Part shown: one piece after another, positions 16,450 to 25,722 of the stretch
Layout: every line of letters starts with the position of its first letter
How positions within the stretch are numbered: the first letter of the stretch is position 1
Assembly: GCF_032051575.1 (NCBI RefSeq)
Contig: NZ_DAMBYD010000002.1
Span: 310,001 to 374,000 of the forward strand
Direction of reading: 5' to 3'
DNA from: Aminipila sp032051575
GTDB lineage: Bacteria; Bacillota; Clostridia; Peptostreptococcales; Anaerovoracaceae
Length of the DNA: 64,000 nt
The notes under the pieces: generated by a model
Told to the model about the DNA's origin: nothing
The model's input: the letters and a program-made list of their open reading frames with translations, nothing else
Database searches by the model: none
Program-made: the position numbers and the translations under genes

Positions 16450-16960
16450 TCTTCAGTAGGTGATTATTGTGTAGCTAACTGTAATTTTTTAACCTGCTAT
16501 AAAGTATCATAAAGATGAAAAGGTATAGTTTAATATGGAGTTAATAACATAATACTAAAATTTACAAAAGGCAGAAATATATATTGATTCTACTTACCTA
16601 AATATATAGCTTAAAAAAGGGGTTGCATATGAAAATCAGTTTACAAATCAGATACAGGCAACACCCATTATAGTGCCAATTCTTGTGCCCGTTCTTCCTT
16701 AAAGACTCGTATATTGACTTTTCAATGTAAGTGGAACAAGAATTAAATAATGACCCAAGACTTGAAATCCGGTATGGTAGTGTTTGCAAGAGATTGACAT
16801 ATTTCATTAAATAATCAGATCACTTCTTAAAATCCAGAACCTAGGGAATATTGGATTTGAATGTAGATATATCGGATAGGCTAGGAATGGCAAAGTGCAT
16901 CCCAAGTTTGGGGTTGGGTAGTAAAAATCAAAAGAAGCAAATGAAATGGAGGAATAATAT
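16450..16960. other. Gap without a convincing gene
   Basis: About 510 bases lie between the 51-aa protein gene and the gene at 16961. Short open frames on both strands have no ribosome binding site and no coding character. Part of the + strand (about 16735-16940) reads like broken coding sequence with scattered stops, which fits a decayed gene related to the remnant downstream. No repeat or RNA was recognised. Confidence 0.5.
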
Positions 16961-17431
16961 TTGAAAGGTATAGTATTAGATAAAGGAGAACAATATTTTA
17001 CATATTTAAAAAAGGTTTTTTCTTCAATTAACAATATTCAAGATAATTATAATTGGTTAATAACAGGACATGAGTGCTATCCTCAGAATGAAAAGTACAG
17101 AGAAATGTTGTCTGAGGAGTATTGTTGGATATCAGGAAAAGAATTAACTGAAATGATTAATATTGAAGATTTCCAGTGGATATGGGGGGTTCTTTCTGCT
17201 TTTCCAGAAGAAAGTGCTAAGAATGAAATTCTAAAATATAATTTTCCTCAAGCAGATGAGTATGATGGATTGTGGAAAAACCCCGTATCTATACAGCATC
17301 CACTCGCTGAAATTGAAATTGTTGCATTGGATAGCTCAATGACAATCCTTATTAGCAAAAATGATAATATTGTTGATATGTTCAAAAAAAATAATCCGAT
17401 AGCAGAAGATTTAGAAGAATATAACAAATAA
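16961..17431 (+). CDS. Hypothetical protein, possibly DUF2691-like
   Basis: The 156-residue soluble acidic protein starts at TTG 16961 behind GGAGG (16949-16953). Its plan (N-terminal Tyr/Trp-containing strand, then ISGKELTEMI, WIWGVLSAFPEE at about residues 74-85 and a C-terminal VALDSSMTILISKN strand) resembles my recollection of the small DUF2691 family, seen in Firmicutes accessory regions and of unknown role. It is followed within four bases by an ankyrin gene remnant, a pairing that suggests a toxin-immunity or polymorphic locus in decay. Family assignment is tentative. Confidence 0.55.
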   Translation: MKGIVLDKGEQYFTYLKKVFSSINNIQDNYNWLITGHECYPQNEKYREMLSEEYCWISGKELTEMINIEDFQWIWGVLSAFPEESAKNEILKYNFPQADEYDGLWKNPVSIQHPLAEIEIVALDSSMTILISKNDNIVDMFKKNNPIAEDLEEYNK

Positions 17432-17434
17432 TAA

Positions 17435-17970
17435 TATGTCCTGGAACTTTTATTAAAGTATGGCGCTAATCCAAACCAAAACTATATTGGTAGCAAAGAC
17501 AAATATTACAGCACGAAAACTAGCACGAGTCCATTAATGGAGTCTATTGGGTGTGGTATTGAGAAAACAAAGGCCTTGGTAGAGGGAGGAGCTGATATTG
17601 ACTATAAGACTCTTCAGGGGAAAACAGCAGCAATTATGGCACTACGAGAGGGAGGTCCTAATGCTACCTTAGATGGCATGGAGTATGCCTATTATCTAAT
17701 TGCTGAAAAAAAGCAAAGGTATCTGAGTCATATCCTAGAATTGATATCCATGAAGAAATTGACCCTAATGAAGAATTTTACCCGGTGGACATTTTAAGGG
17801 ATTGGATTCCGGATTTGGGATCCAAAGGATATACCATGAAAATGGAGATAGTGGAAGAATTCGCAAGACAGGGTGTAAATTACTGGGATACTGAAATTCC
17901 AAGTGAAAGGCTGGAGCAGATTAAAAATATTTATCCGGATACTTGGGAAGAATATTTAAAAAAGTATTAA
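17435..17970 (+). pseudogene. Ankyrin-repeat protein remnant with a frameshift
   Basis: From 17435 the frame reads ELLLKYGANPNQN and later KALVEGGADIDYKTLQGKTA, typical ankyrin repeats, but it has no start codon at its 5' end and begins right after the previous gene's stop. At the run of seven A near 17706 the frame breaks. Adding one A would join it to the second open frame, giving YPRIDIHEEIDPNEEFYP and on to EEYLKKY at 17970. So the gene is both truncated at its 5' end and frameshifted in a homopolymer. The open pieces at 17537-17797 and 17785-17970 are its halves. Confidence 0.75.
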
Positions 17971-17992
17971 TCTATTTTTAAGATAAATATGT

Positions 17993-18034
17993 AATAAGGC
18001 TGTTATTAGTTTTGCTGATAGCAGCCTTATTTTA
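17993..18034 (+). terminator. Rho-independent terminator after the ankyrin remnant
   Basis: AATAAGGCTG (17993-18002) pairs with CAGCCTTATT (18022-18031), followed by TTT. Confidence 0.75.
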
Positions 18035-18046
18035 TGAAGAACCCCT

Positions 18047-18078
18047 CATAACCCCAGTCGAAAAATCTGGAATTGTAT
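18047..18078 (+). repeat. Intergenic repeat, copy B
   Basis: CATAAC-N8-AAAAATCTGGAATTGTAT ends 22 bases before an extended -10 (TGC TATAAT, 18098-18106) that probably serves the transporter gene at 18142. The 18-base core is identical to copy A at 16039-16056. Confidence 0.6.
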
Positions 18079-18141
18079 CGTAAAATAGAAAAATTTGTGC
18101 TATAATCGCAAATGAACATATTTTAGAAAAGAGACTAGATC

Positions 18142-19095
18142 ATGGAGAAATTGACACAACAGAATTCACAGCAAAGAACAGGATATTTTATGATACTAAT
18201 AGCAGGAATGCTATGGGGCAGTATTGGATTATTTGTAACCATATTAAAATCACTGGGAGCCGGTTCGGCGTTAATCGCTTTTTTGCGGATAGGCATAGGC
18301 TTTTTTTTACTGATTCCTATGATGTATGCCATGAAAGGCAGGGAACTGTTTAAAATTGATAAAAAAGGGCTTTTAATCTGCCTGATATTAGGAATTTTTT
18401 CTCAAGGGTTGTTTAACCTTTGTTATAACGAATCCATAAGAAATGTAGGAGTTGCCACGGCATCCGTACTTTTATATACAGCACCAATTTTTGTATGCAT
18501 CATGTCCAGCATAGTATTTAAAGAAAAAATAGGTGGAGTAAAAATAGCGGCATTATCCATAAATGTAATAGGATGTGTCCTGACGGTCACTGGTGGTGAC
18601 TTTACCTCCATTCGTTTTTCTGTATATGGTGTAGCCATGGGGGTTACTGCGGGTTTCCTTTATGCATTGATGACCATATTAGGGAAAACTTCAACAGGAA
18701 ATTATGATTCACTGACTATTTTATTTTACAGTTTTCTGTTTGGAAGCCTGTTCCTTGGAATCGTATTGAAGCCATGGGAGGGTATAGTGCAGTTGATTAA
18801 TCCATATTTTATAGTGGCGGCCATTGGCTTTGGATTGATTCCTACAGTAGTGTCCTATTTTTTCTATATGAAGGGACTGGCAAAAGGTCTGGAAGCTTCA
18901 AGAGTTTCCGTTATCGCTTCTATAGAAACGGTTGTAGCAGCCTTTATTGGACTGGCTGTACTGCATGAAACAAGCAGCTTTATAAAATTAATTGGTATTG
19001 GCTGTGTAGTGGTTTCCATTTGTTGTATGAATATCATTAAATCAGAGAAAAGTATTCAATTGAAAAAACATAACACCCATGCATTCAGCAATTAA
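18142..19095 (+). CDS. EamA-family drug/metabolite transporter (DMT superfamily)
   Basis: The 317-residue protein has ten predicted membrane helices arranged as two EamA repeats (about residues 13-145 and 160-300). The first opens with GYFMILIAGMLWGSIGLF and the second with YGVAMGVTAGFLYALMTILGK. Proteins of this family export metabolites such as amino acids or precursors. The ATG at 18142 follows AAAAGAGAC, a modest site. It is a single gene with its own extended -10 promoter. Substrate cannot be told from sequence. Confidence 0.88.
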   Translation: MEKLTQQNSQQRTGYFMILIAGMLWGSIGLFVTILKSLGAGSALIAFLRIGIGFFLLIPMMYAMKGRELFKIDKKGLLICLILGIFSQGLFNLCYNESIRNVGVATASVLLYTAPIFVCIMSSIVFKEKIGGVKIAALSINVIGCVLTVTGGDFTSIRFSVYGVAMGVTAGFLYALMTILGKTSTGNYDSLTILFYSFLFGSLFLGIVLKPWEGIVQLINPYFIVAAIGFGLIPTVVSYFFYMKGLAKGLEASRVSVIASIETVVAAFIGLAVLHETSSFIKLIGIGCVVVSICCMNIIKSEKSIQLKKHNTHAFSN

Positions 19096-19204
19096 TTCAG
19101 AATTTGTAGCAGCCTGTCTGCTGTTGCATACCAATTTGAAGAAACGGGTATAATTAAATTGAGGACAAGTTAGTTTACATAAGAACTACATGAGGAGGTA
19201 ATGT

Positions 19205-19501
19205 ATGATTCCCAAATTAACGGAAGAAGAAATAAACATTCAGATAAAAAAGGAAGTTATCCTGTCCATTGTACTGTACGCAGCATTTTTTATCTGGTGG
19301 TATATGACCGGTTATGGTATCGCAGCAACAGGTACCCCAGAAACCTACACTTATATTTTTGGACTTCCTATGTGGTTCTTTTTAAGTTGTATAGTTGGAT
19401 ATGTTCTGTTTTCAATTGCTACTATTGTAGTGGTGAAAAAGTTCTTCAAGGATTTTGATCTTGGAGAGGAAAATGTAGCAGAGCCATCGGATAAGTTATA
19501 A
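19205..19501 (+). CDS. yhdT: YhdT family membrane protein
   Basis: This 98-residue protein with two membrane segments (about 18-36 and 52-74) belongs to the YhdT/DUF997 family, which is almost always encoded immediately upstream of panF. The ATG at 19205 lies six bases after AGGAGG; the out-of-frame ATG at 19201 is too close. It is cotranscribed with panF (25-base gap). Its role is thought to be accessory to the pantothenate symporter. Confidence 0.88.
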   Translation: MIPKLTEEEINIQIKKEVILSIVLYAAFFIWWYMTGYGIAATGTPETYTYIFGLPMWFFLSCIVGYVLFSIATIVVVKKFFKDFDLGEENVAEPSDKL

Positions 19502-19526
19502 AGGTAGTTGGAAAAGGAGAACAAAT

Positions 19527-21023
19527 ATGTCTTACACAGCAATACTAATTACTGTGCTTGTAATATACCTTGCAGCAAATCTTATTATAGGATTATGGGT
19601 AAGTAAAAAACAATCAGAAATTGATTCAGGTAAAGGGTTTATCAACAATTATTTCATAGGCGGCAGGTCCATGGGAGGATTAGTTCTTGCCATGACTCTG
19701 GTGGCAACCTTCACCAGTGCCAGCAGCTTTATTGGAGGCCCGGGAGTGGCCTTCTCTAAGGGGCTTGTGTGGGTTTATTTATCTATGATTCAAGTGCCCA
19801 CAGCCTTTATTATTCTTGCTGTTCTAGGTAAAAAGTTTGCTATCATATCAAGAAAAACCAATGCAGTAACGGTTACAGATTATTTAAGAGTACGATATAA
19901 CTCTCCAGCAGTAGTTATTATTTCTTCTGTTTGCCTGGTGCTTTTCTTTATTGCGCAGATGATGTCACAATTTATAGGAGGAGCAGTACTTTTTGAAAGT
20001 ATTACAGGGCTTCCCTATATATATGGACTTGCCCTGTTTGGAGTAATTGTAATTATTTATACAACCATTGGAGGCTTCAAAGCGGTAACAACTACAGATA
20101 CAATTCAGGGGCTTATAATGGTTCTGGGCGGATTTATCATACTATATACCATTGTAACGGTAGCAGGAGGATTTGACTCATTAATGGATAAGCTAAATGT
20201 AGCCAATCCTGGATGGGCAGATATAACGGCTGGGGGAACGACTACAAAACCTTACGTTATGTCCTTCTGGGTTTTAGTAGGGGTAGGCGTTTTAGGTCTA
20301 CCGCAGACAGCAGTAAGAGGTATGGGATTTAAAGATACTAAATCACTTCATAATGCCATTATTTATGGGACGATTGTAGTTGGATTTTTAATGCTTGTCA
20401 TGCACATTTCAGGAGCTTTTGCACCGGCTATTTTAGATTCAACGGAAATAACGTCATCGGACTATGTTGTACCTGCATTAGTTCTAAAATATATGAATCC
20501 AGTAGTGGCAGGATTATTTATTGCAGCACCCCTTGCTGCGGTAATGTCCACGGTTTCTTCCCTGCTTATATTGGCTTCAGCAGCAATTGTTAAAGATTTA
20601 TATATGAATTATGTAGCTACAGCTGAATCTAAGAGAAAACCTTCATTTCAAAAGAAAATTGCAATCATGTCCATAGGAAGTACTTTGTTAATTGGCATTA
20701 TTGTATTTGTTTTTACAATCTATCCGCCAGATTTAATCGTATGGATAAATTTGTTTGCTATGGGGGGATTGGAATGTGCTTTCTTCTGCCCGATTTTATT
20801 TGGCTTATACTGGAGGAAGGCAAATGCGACAGGATCAATACTATCTGCGGTCTGCGGGGTAGCCTCCTTTATAATAATGAATACACTGGGCATAAGTTTA
20901 GGTGGGACTACACCAATCGTACCGTCTATCATTATTTCAATCATTACATTTATAGCAGGTTCTTATCTAGGGCCTAAGACTGATGAAAGAACATTAACTT
21001 TATTTTTCGGAAATAGACAATAA
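19527..21023 (+). CDS. panF: Sodium/pantothenate symporter
   Basis: PanF imports pantothenate with Na+ and belongs to the SSS family. The 498-residue protein has about 13 membrane helices. Visible hallmarks are NYFIGGRSMGGLVLAMTLVATFTSASSFIGGPG (residues about 41-73, given as family core) and TIGGFKAVTTTDTIQG (about 181-196). Together with panB and the DUF2520 reductase at 4.4-6.1 kb this gives both synthesis and uptake routes for pantothenate. The start has AAAGGAGA upstream. Confidence 0.93.
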   Translation: MSYTAILITVLVIYLAANLIIGLWVSKKQSEIDSGKGFINNYFIGGRSMGGLVLAMTLVATFTSASSFIGGPGVAFSKGLVWVYLSMIQVPTAFIILAVLGKKFAIISRKTNAVTVTDYLRVRYNSPAVVIISSVCLVLFFIAQMMSQFIGGAVLFESITGLPYIYGLALFGVIVIIYTTIGGFKAVTTTDTIQGLIMVLGGFIILYTIVTVAGGFDSLMDKLNVANPGWADITAGGTTTKPYVMSFWVLVGVGVLGLPQTAVRGMGFKDTKSLHNAIIYGTIVVGFLMLVMHISGAFAPAILDSTEITSSDYVVPALVLKYMNPVVAGLFIAAPLAAVMSTVSSLLILASAAIVKDLYMNYVATAESKRKPSFQKKIAIMSIGSTLLIGIIVFVFTIYPPDLIVWINLFAMGGLECAFFCPILFGLYWRKANATGSILSAVCGVASFIIMNTLGISLGGTTPIVPSIIISIITFIAGSYLGPKTDERTLTLFFGNRQ

Positions 21024-21033
21024 GGAGTCTGAG

Positions 21034-22209
21034 TTGAAAAAATATTTTACTAAATATGTTATTACATTTATTATTATAACCATATTGTCTACTTTGTTTG
21101 TATTTATTGGAGCAAATGCATTTCATGCTCAGCTTCTGACAAAGAGTGACCAGTTTTACAGGGCTACGGTTATAGGTCTTGAGGATGTTAAAGTCAACGA
21201 AATAAGCCTGGATGCCGGAGCTTCTTCCGTATCCAGTAAAAGTGTCTATTTTAAAGCAGAATTTACAAGCGGTCCATATAAGGGAAAAGAAGTCACCATG
21301 CTCCAATATATTGACTATATGTATGCGGTGCAGTCTAAGACCATAGAAAAGGGTGACAGCATAGTGGTTTCTTATGTTTCAGATCCATCAGGTACGGCGG
21401 GTACTCAGGAAACATGGATGTTTATAGACTACAATAGAATTAATTACATAATTATTATTTGTCTCGTATTTTTTGCCCTTATTATATTCATAGGAAGATC
21501 AAAAGGTGTTGCTACCATTGTGTCACTTATTTTTACAGCCGCAGGTGTGTTTTTAGTGTATATCCCTGCCATTTTAAGTGGACAAAACATCTATTTGGCA
21601 ACCATTGTCATTTCAATATTTATTATTTTAATGAGTCAGACCTTTATCAATGGAGTAAATATAAAGACTCTTTGTGCCATACTGGGAAATATGGGAGGTG
21701 TAGCAGTGGCAGGACTGCTGGCACTTTTTACAAATCACTTGCTTGGAATAACAGGAGTTGTAGATGAGGATTGTTTGTTTTTGATGTATGTTAACAGTGA
21801 ACATCCTATAGATTTAAGAGCGATTGTGTGGGGAAGTATTGTAATCGGTTCACTGGGGGCAGTAATGGATGTAGCGTTATCTATTGCTTCTGCTATGAAT
21901 GAACTTTCAGAAACTATGGGAGAAAAATCAGCCAAGAGGATGATTCAATCCGGTATGAATATCGGAAAAGATGCAATAGGCACCATGACAAATACATTGA
22001 TCCTGGCTTATATTGGGGGCTCTTTGGCAACCGTTCTGCTTATAGTAGCATCCAATAAAGATCCACTTTATTTATTTAATATGGAAATGATTATAGTGGA
22101 GGTACTGCAAGGCATAATAGGCAGTACGGGTATATTATTTGCGGTACCTGTAACGGTAGTTATTGCAGCTTATCTGTACAATAAACCCAAAAACCATGAA
22201 ATTAGATGA
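21034..22209 (+). CDS. YibE/F family membrane protein
   Basis: The 391-residue protein has an N-terminal signal-like helix, an extracellular domain to about residue 125, and about seven membrane helices after that. The membrane part shows VWGSIVIGSLGAVMDVALSIASAM and GKDAIGTMTNTLILAYIGGS, both typical of the YibE/F family of unknown function. The start is TTG 21034 after AAGGAG, ten bases past the panF stop, so it is in the yhdT-panF-yibE unit. It ends in the terminator at 22235. Confidence 0.88.
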   Translation: MKKYFTKYVITFIIITILSTLFVFIGANAFHAQLLTKSDQFYRATVIGLEDVKVNEISLDAGASSVSSKSVYFKAEFTSGPYKGKEVTMLQYIDYMYAVQSKTIEKGDSIVVSYVSDPSGTAGTQETWMFIDYNRINYIIIICLVFFALIIFIGRSKGVATIVSLIFTAAGVFLVYIPAILSGQNIYLATIVISIFIILMSQTFINGVNIKTLCAILGNMGGVAVAGLLALFTNHLLGITGVVDEDCLFLMYVNSEHPIDLRAIVWGSIVIGSLGAVMDVALSIASAMNELSETMGEKSAKRMIQSGMNIGKDAIGTMTNTLILAYIGGSLATVLLIVASNKDPLYLFNMEMIIVEVLQGIIGSTGILFAVPVTVVIAAYLYNKPKNHEIR

Positions 22210-22234
22210 TATAAATAGATAGAAAATATTAAAG

Positions 22235-22277
22235 TACTGTATCAAATTATTAAAAATTATTGATGCAGTATTTTTTT
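22235..22277 (+). terminator. Rho-independent terminator after yibE/F
   Basis: TACTGTATCAA (22235-22245) pairs with TTGATGCAGTA (22260-22270) with one G-T pair, then seven T. Confidence 0.85.
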
Positions 22278-22370
22278 ACATATTTTTACAAAACTCCCTT
22301 GCAAAAATATTTTATTAGAATATAATGTAAATAAATAATAAATATGTAAAATTATGGGAGGATGAGATTC

Positions 22371-23261
22371 ATGATAAACTATGAGTTGTTTAAGGAAGGT
22401 GTATTGAATAAAATAATAGGTTTTATGCCTGAGGAGTATACCGATTACGAAGTGAAAGTTGACAGGGTTAAAAAAGTAAATCAGACTTTAGATTGTTTAA
22501 ACTTAATTCCAAAAGAAAGTAAAGAATGGAGGGCTACGCCCAATATCTACTTAGAGCATATGTATGAGGATTTTAAACAACATGAAGATTTAGAAAAATC
22601 TTTACATCAAATTGCACTAATTATAGATTATGCCTTTAAAAATCTAAAGCCTCAGCCTATTACGGAAAATATTTCTGAACTAAAACATACCTTGATTATG
22701 ATTCTAATTAATACACAGGACAACTTAGAATTATTAGAAAATGCTCCACATCGAAGCTTCTTAGACTTATCTATTATTTATAAGCTTATGGTTCCAGCAA
22801 GTAATGGTGAGTTGGGAACAGTTTTAGTGGATTATCAATTTATGAAAATGCTAAATATGACAGAAGATGAACTTTATAAAACTGCCAGTCAGAATACTAA
22901 GACGTTATTGCCTATTATGATTAAAAGATTAGATGATGTAATAGGGGATATGTTAGAGGAAAATGTAGAAGAAAAATCTAATTTCTATGTCATAAGTAAT
23001 GATATGGGGGTCAACGGTGCCATAAGTATGACTTATGAAGAAGAATTGTATAAACTGGCGCAAAAACTAGAATCAGATTTATTTATTTTACCATCTTCAA
23101 TACATGAAGTTATTGCAGTATCTTCACAGTCAGAAAATGTAGAATGGCTGAAAGAACTTGTCCGAAGTGTAAATACGGAGCAAGTGGCAGTAGAAGAACG
23201 TTTATCCAATAGTGTATATCAGTATAAGCGTAAAAGCAGAAAGATTTCAATAGCCTTTTAA
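22371..23261 (+). CDS. DUF5688 family protein
   Basis: The protein (296 residues from the chosen start) matches DUF5688, a family of Clostridia accessory proteins of unknown function. Typical features are the opening INYELFKEGVLNKI, the mid-protein NAPHRSFLDLSIIYKLMV (about 124-141), a Leu-rich 'PIMIKRLDDVIGDML' segment and the C-terminal LYKLAQKLESDLFILPSSIHEV. The ATG at 22371 is preferred because GGGAGG (22356-22361) directly abuts the ATG at 22362. It is soluble, with no signal peptide. Confidence 0.82.
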   Translation: MINYELFKEGVLNKIIGFMPEEYTDYEVKVDRVKKVNQTLDCLNLIPKESKEWRATPNIYLEHMYEDFKQHEDLEKSLHQIALIIDYAFKNLKPQPITENISELKHTLIMILINTQDNLELLENAPHRSFLDLSIIYKLMVPASNGELGTVLVDYQFMKMLNMTEDELYKTASQNTKTLLPIMIKRLDDVIGDMLEENVEEKSNFYVISNDMGVNGAISMTYEEELYKLAQKLESDLFILPSSIHEVIAVSSQSENVEWLKELVRSVNTEQVAVEERLSNSVYQYKRKSRKISIAF

Positions 23262-23284
23262 GCAGTCAGATGTGAACAGTAAAA

Positions 23285-23330
23285 CACCCCACTTGTTTTC
23301 TGTATAGTATAATGCCGAACAACTGGGGTG
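23285..23330. terminator. Hairpin between converging DUF5688 and histidine kinase genes
   Basis: CACCCCACTTGTT (23285-23297) pairs with AACAACTGGGGTG (23318-23330) with one mismatch. T-rich sequence follows on both strands. Confidence 0.75.
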
Positions 23331-23339
23331 AATTTTAGT

Positions 23340-24671
23340 CTAGGCTGGGGCTTTCTGTGGGTTAAAGAATATAAATCCTGCCGTAAAAATATTATTCTCA
23401 TGGGTAAATACAGCCGTTCCATTATATTTTTTTACAATAGATAGAATAGACTTTGTACCGAAACCGTGACCGTTTTGCTGAGAAACGGGAATGCCCTTAT
23501 TATCAAATAGAATATCTCCCAAAAAGTAATTTTCTACTAGAATTACCATTTGGTTTTGTTCATACCTAGACTTGATTTTCATAAACCGATTTTCTTCCAC
23601 CTGTGATAAGCTTGCATTTACTGCATTTTCCAGTACGTTGGCAAACAAAATGGCCATATCATTTTCATCAAAAGGCAATTTCTTTGGTAAAGCTATTTCG
23701 TATTCCAATTCTGTCTGGGAGGAAACGGCTTTATCGGCATAGATGGAAATCGCCGAATTTATAATCTGGTTTTGACAGAACTTTGCTATGCATATAGGCG
23801 ATAATTCACTATTGAGCTTCTTTATTATAGTAAGCGCTTGGGCATTTTCATTTTCTGAAATAAACGAAAAAAGCATTTGTATCTGGTGTCTCATATCATG
23901 CCGCAGTATTTTTATTTTTTCTTCCTTTTCTTCAATTAAATGCGCGTTATCCGAGATGGATTTTATTTGCAAACCCAGTAATTCATTTTGATTTTTTACT
24001 CTAATTTTTTCTTCTAATTCTTGAAAATCAAGGCTGATACATTTCCAGGATACAATGACAGTAGCAGCCATAAAGAATCTTGCAATAAATTGTTTCCATG
24101 TGGAAATCCATTCGCTATCCATAGTAATAATCATATTTCCTAGCAGGGTAAAACAAGGAACCAGCCAAATCCATTTCCAGTAATAATTTTTTTCCTCTGC
24201 AATTTGTGGGATAAAAGAATTTTTTAAAAGTCTCCAAAGGGGATAGGAAAATAAAACTAAAAGGATTAGAAATCCCAAACTTTCAATGAAAAATTGTCGG
24301 GTCACAGGGATACCTAAAAAATACCTGCCTATTAGTAGAGCAATGAACGAATGAAGGAATAAAAAATAGGTAGCTTGTATGGCGAGAATAAAAGTATGCT
24401 TAAAAAACTGATGTGGAATGAAGATACAATTTATCATAAAGTAACAAATTCCACCGCAGAGGTTAACCAATTTATAACTCCTTGGAGCAAGGGGAAAACT
24501 TGAGAAAAACAATAGCATCACCACAAGCTGAACAATAAAAAAAGCACTATATGAAAAGAGTAACTGCTTTTTCTGCTTGCTGGAAAGAATGGTATGGAAA
24601 GGGATATATCGAAGGAAAACACCAGCCAGTTCTATAATAGAGATTAAAATGCTGTTTATCACAAAGACCAT
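23340..24671 (-). CDS. AgrC-like sensor histidine kinase (GHKL type)
   Basis: The 443-residue protein has six or seven membrane helices in residues 1 to about 215, a short coiled segment, and a GHKL kinase core. The H-box is LRHDMRHQ (about 258-265), the N-box is FANVLENAVNAS (about 340-351), and the G-box is NGHGFGTKSI (about 403-412). AgrC-type kinases sense extracellular peptides and signal to LytTR regulators. The gene begins immediately after the stop of the response regulator (TAG then ATG, no gap), so the pair is one operon. No agrB or agrD was found nearby, so the ligand must come from elsewhere. Confidence 0.9.
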   Translation of the reverse strand: MVFVINSILISIIELAGVFLRYIPFHTILSSKQKKQLLFSYSAFFIVQLVVMLLFFSSFPLAPRSYKLVNLCGGICYFMINCIFIPHQFFKHTFILAIQATYFLFLHSFIALLIGRYFLGIPVTRQFFIESLGFLILLVLFSYPLWRLLKNSFIPQIAEEKNYYWKWIWLVPCFTLLGNMIITMDSEWISTWKQFIARFFMAATVIVSWKCISLDFQELEEKIRVKNQNELLGLQIKSISDNAHLIEEKEEKIKILRHDMRHQIQMLFSFISENENAQALTIIKKLNSELSPICIAKFCQNQIINSAISIYADKAVSSQTELEYEIALPKKLPFDENDMAILFANVLENAVNASLSQVEENRFMKIKSRYEQNQMVILVENYFLGDILFDNKGIPVSQQNGHGFGTKSILSIVKKYNGTAVFTHENNIFTAGFIFFNPQKAPA

Positions 24672-25406
24672 CTACATTTTCCCCTTTCCTAAAAAGTATT
24701 TCATATATTGATTGAGTACCAGTTGCTTTTTTCGCCGGCTAATTGGGATTTCTTCATTATTCTTTAGCAAAAAGTTATTCTCACTATAATTTTGTATGTA
24801 GTCCATATTTACAATTAGGTTTCTGTAGCATTCCATAAAACGGTTATCTGTTAATAGTTCCTGCGAATAATTGGAATACTTTCCTGATAGCTCAAAAGAT
24901 TTTTCTAAAAGGTGAAGATATAGCTTGCCATTATTCATTTCAAAATACAAAATTTCTCTAAATGTACAAAAAGCTTCTGCACCATTTACAAGGATGTTGA
25001 GACCGAAAAATTGCAGAGAGAATTGTTTCATCACATAATCCATAGCATTACAAAATGAAAAAGAGGATTCTTTCAAAGGTTTTGTTACATAACCTTTGGC
25101 ATGAACCTCATAGCTCTCGGGATAATGTTCCTCACTACTTGTAAAGAATATGAGGTGACAATTTTCATCTGCTAAGGAAATTTGTCTTGCCACATCGATG
25201 CCCGTTAAAGAATTCATATAGATATCCAAAAATAAAATATCATAGACACCCTTCACGTAAGCGTTTAAAAAAGCTTCTCCGCTGTCATACTCATCAAAAA
25301 TAATCTCCATTTTTTCATATTCTTTTCTTTGATTAAAATAGTCCTTTGCAAGATTAATAGCTGTTTCTCTGTCGGAAGAGTTATCATCAATTACTGCGAT
25401 TCGCAC
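24672..25406 (-). CDS. LytTR-family response regulator (AgrA-like)
   Basis: Residues 1-125 are a receiver domain with acidic D7-D8, phospho-acceptor D61 (LFLDIYM) and the Lys in VTKPL (about 110). Residues about 140-240 are the LytTR DNA-binding domain (ILYFEMNNGKLYLHL, FMECYRNLIVNMDYIQNY, EIPISRRKKQLVLNQYMKYF). LytTR proteins bind 9-bp direct repeats about 21 bp apart and usually activate surface, peptide or virulence genes. Two such repeat pairs in this window (16111, 52245) are candidate targets. An unusual leader with competing hairpins lies upstream (25434-25469). Confidence 0.93.
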   Translation of the reverse strand: MRIAVIDDNSSDRETAINLAKDYFNQRKEYEKMEIIFDEYDSGEAFLNAYVKGVYDILFLDIYMNSLTGIDVARQISLADENCHLIFFTSSEEHYPESYEVHAKGYVTKPLKESSFSFCNAMDYVMKQFSLQFFGLNILVNGAEAFCTFREILYFEMNNGKLYLHLLEKSFELSGKYSNYSQELLTDNRFMECYRNLIVNMDYIQNYSENNFLLKNNEEIPISRRKKQLVLNQYMKYFLGKGKM

Positions 25407-25722
25407 TTTTTCACCACCTTTTACATTCTGCCTGATGCTTTTAGCATCCCACGGAGAATAATGCTAAAAATCATAAATCTATGGTTCATAGGTTTTGTTG
25501 TATAACCATATATTACATACTATTTTATCGAAAAAACCATAAAAATTCAAGATTATTTGTTAGCCTATTGCTGTAAATTGCCACCTTTGCGTACCACTCA
25601 CCCCGTTTTTCATACCACTGTCTGAACATCCATTGAAAAATAAGAATAAAATGTTAATCTTAAACTCGGGAAAAAATATTGAGATTAACTTATGAAGAAA
25701 TAAATAAAGGGCAGGTGGGAAA
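25407..25722. other. Divergent control region, LytTR regulator / pseudo-receiver
   Basis: No gene is seen. On the regulator side, GATGCT (25434-25439) can pair with AGCATC (25443-25448), or TTTTAGCAT (25439-25447) with ATGCTAAAA (25461-25469); the two hairpins exclude each other. TATGGTT occurs at 25480 (+), 25510 (-) and 25541 (-). Toward the pseudo-receiver gene, GTTTTTCAT (25605) and ACATCCATT (25626) are 21 bp apart, a weak LytTR-like pair. Confidence 0.5.

Noticed and set aside
16598..17034. Two - strand open frames of 69 and 75 codons
   Set aside because: No ribosome binding site, no domain, and the second is antisense to the gene at 16961.
25480..25541. TATGGTT copies as a LytTR site
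   Set aside because: The three copies have mixed orientation and spacings of 24-31 bases, not the 21-22 bp direct-repeat layout. Reported only as part of the control region.
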